A DNA stretch of 64,000 bases. Source: Leptospira selangorensis (GTDB lineage Bacteria > Spirochaetota > Leptospiria > Leptospirales > Leptospiraceae). A program made the position numbers and the translations under genes. Positions 63,432 to 64,000 of the stretch are shown here, one piece after another; the stretch's first letter is position 1, and every line of letters starts with the position of its first letter. The notes beneath the pieces were generated by a model, which saw only the letters and a program-made list of their open reading frames with translations, was not told where the DNA came from and did no database searches. The DNA is taken from NCBI RefSeq assembly GCF_004769405.1, contig NZ_RQES01000010.1, positions 62,001-126,000 of the forward strand, in the 5' to 3' direction.

Positions 63432-64000
63432 TTATTTCCCCGAAGCTTTAGACTTTCTCATTTCTCTGATGTATTCTATTACCGCAGGCATTACTGAAAT
63501 GATAATGATCGCGAGAATTACGATCTTAAAGTTCCTTTGAACGAATTCCAGGTTCCCGAACTTATAACCGCCAAATAAGAAAATAGCGATCCAAACCACT
63601 CCGCCGACTATATTATACAAAATGAATTTAGTATAAGTCATACTTCCGATCCCTGCTACGAAAGGAGCGAATGTCCTAACGATAGGGATAAATCTTGCGA
63701 TGATAATAGTTTTTCCACCGTATTCTTCGTAGAATTGGTGAGCCTTTTCCAAATGTTTTTTATTTAGGAAAGGAACCTTCTCCTTTGCGAGAATTTTCTC
63801 TCCTGCCAAATGACCGATCGCATAATTGACTGTGTCACCTAAGATCGCAGCAATAATGAGAAGTACAAGCAAGGTAGAAAGATCCAAACTTCCTCTGGCT
63901 GCAAATGCACCTAAAGCAAAGAGCAGGCTATCTCCAGGAAGTATAGGAGTTACAACAAGACCGGTTTCACAAAAGATGATCAAGAATAGGATCAGATAGA
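63432..64000 (-). CDS. DedA family membrane protein (5' end outside window)
   Basis: The frame runs into the right edge of the window: residues before the first in-window Met-like codon read [13 protein letters not shown], as in DedA proteins. The family motif [19 protein letters not shown], then G-D-x-x-N-Y-x-I-G and F-x-x-x-Y-G-G-K-x-x-x-x-A-R-F-I-P are all visible. DedA proteins act in membrane homeostasis and lipid flipping. About 190 residues are in the window; 20-30 are missing. Confidence 0.9.
   Translation of the reverse strand, partial: YLILFLIIFCETGLVVTPILPGDSLLFALGAFAARGSLDLSTLLVLLIIAAILGDTVNYAIGHLAGEKILAKEKVPFLNKKHLEKAHQFYEEYGGKTIIIARFIPIVRTFAPFVAGIGSMTYTKFILYNIVGGVVWIAIFLFGGYKFGNLEFVQRNFKIVILAIIIISVMPAVIEYIREMRKSKASGK

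Overview
The window looks like chromosomal DNA of a Leptospira species (Spirochaetes). The strongest markers are a LipL41 homologue (19717-20781, minus) followed by its small partner lipoprotein Lep, very large lipoproteins built from bacterial Ig-like (Big_2) domains, a vitamin K-dependent carboxylase-like HTTM protein as reported from Leptospira, and the many lipoproteins, histidine kinases and PAS proteins typical of the genus. I cannot name the species. LipL41-Lep and the carboxylase-like gene would fit a pathogenic or intermediate lineage, but that is inference. No rRNA, tRNA, CRISPR array, transposase or integrase was recognised.

Layout. 0-7 kb: start of a response regulator (cut by the window), an alpha/beta hydrolase, two PAS histidine kinases (one with a receiver domain), and a kinase/nucleotidyltransferase pair resembling AmgK-MurU of peptidoglycan recycling. 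7-11.7 kb: a DUF2071 protein, a 600-base repeat-rich spacer, an ECF-like sigma factor coupled to a ClpP, an acetyltransferase, and a Cys-motif protein carrying a copy of a dispersed palindromic repeat in its reading frame. 11.8-27.3 kb: mostly housekeeping genes (pgi, galK, a STAS protein, a uracil-DNA glycosylase, an AraC regulator, a Cdd1-like protein, a hemerythrin-like protein, a radical SAM enzyme, lipL41-lep, nadA, ispF, a RimI-like acetyltransferase, DoxX, a TPR lipoprotein, dprA, the carboxylase-like protein).

27.6-43.7 kb is the most striking part. A four-gene lipoprotein cassette is present twice in tandem. Each copy has a giant Big_2 lipoprotein (2487 and 1929 aa), a ~160 aa lipoprotein, and two small lipoproteins that resemble the Bor/Iss family. 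The genes overlap at their ends, and the third gene of each copy appears to start at TTG. The Ig domains of the giants are arranged in a three-domain higher-order repeat. The longer paralogue has six more Ig domains, which is about two of these units.

43.7-53.6 kb: a UPF0316 membrane protein, a SET-domain protein, an unknown protein, an Rnk/GreA-C-like protein, a SulP-STAS-carbonic anhydrase fusion, an exported MsrA, a PAS-LuxR regulator, a GST, an SPL-like radical SAM protein and a monoglyceride lipase-like hydrolase. 53.6-58.6 kb is an accessory-looking stretch of small genes (RibD/DHFR-like reductase, nucleotidyltransferase, GFA, VOC, DUF2200 and two separate ArsR-SRPBCC operons), punctuated by three copies of a palindromic multi-hairpin element. 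58.6-64 kb: a membrane class III cyclase, an unknown membrane-anchored protein, a secreted serine-hydrolase-like protein, a lipoprotein and a DedA protein cut by the window end.
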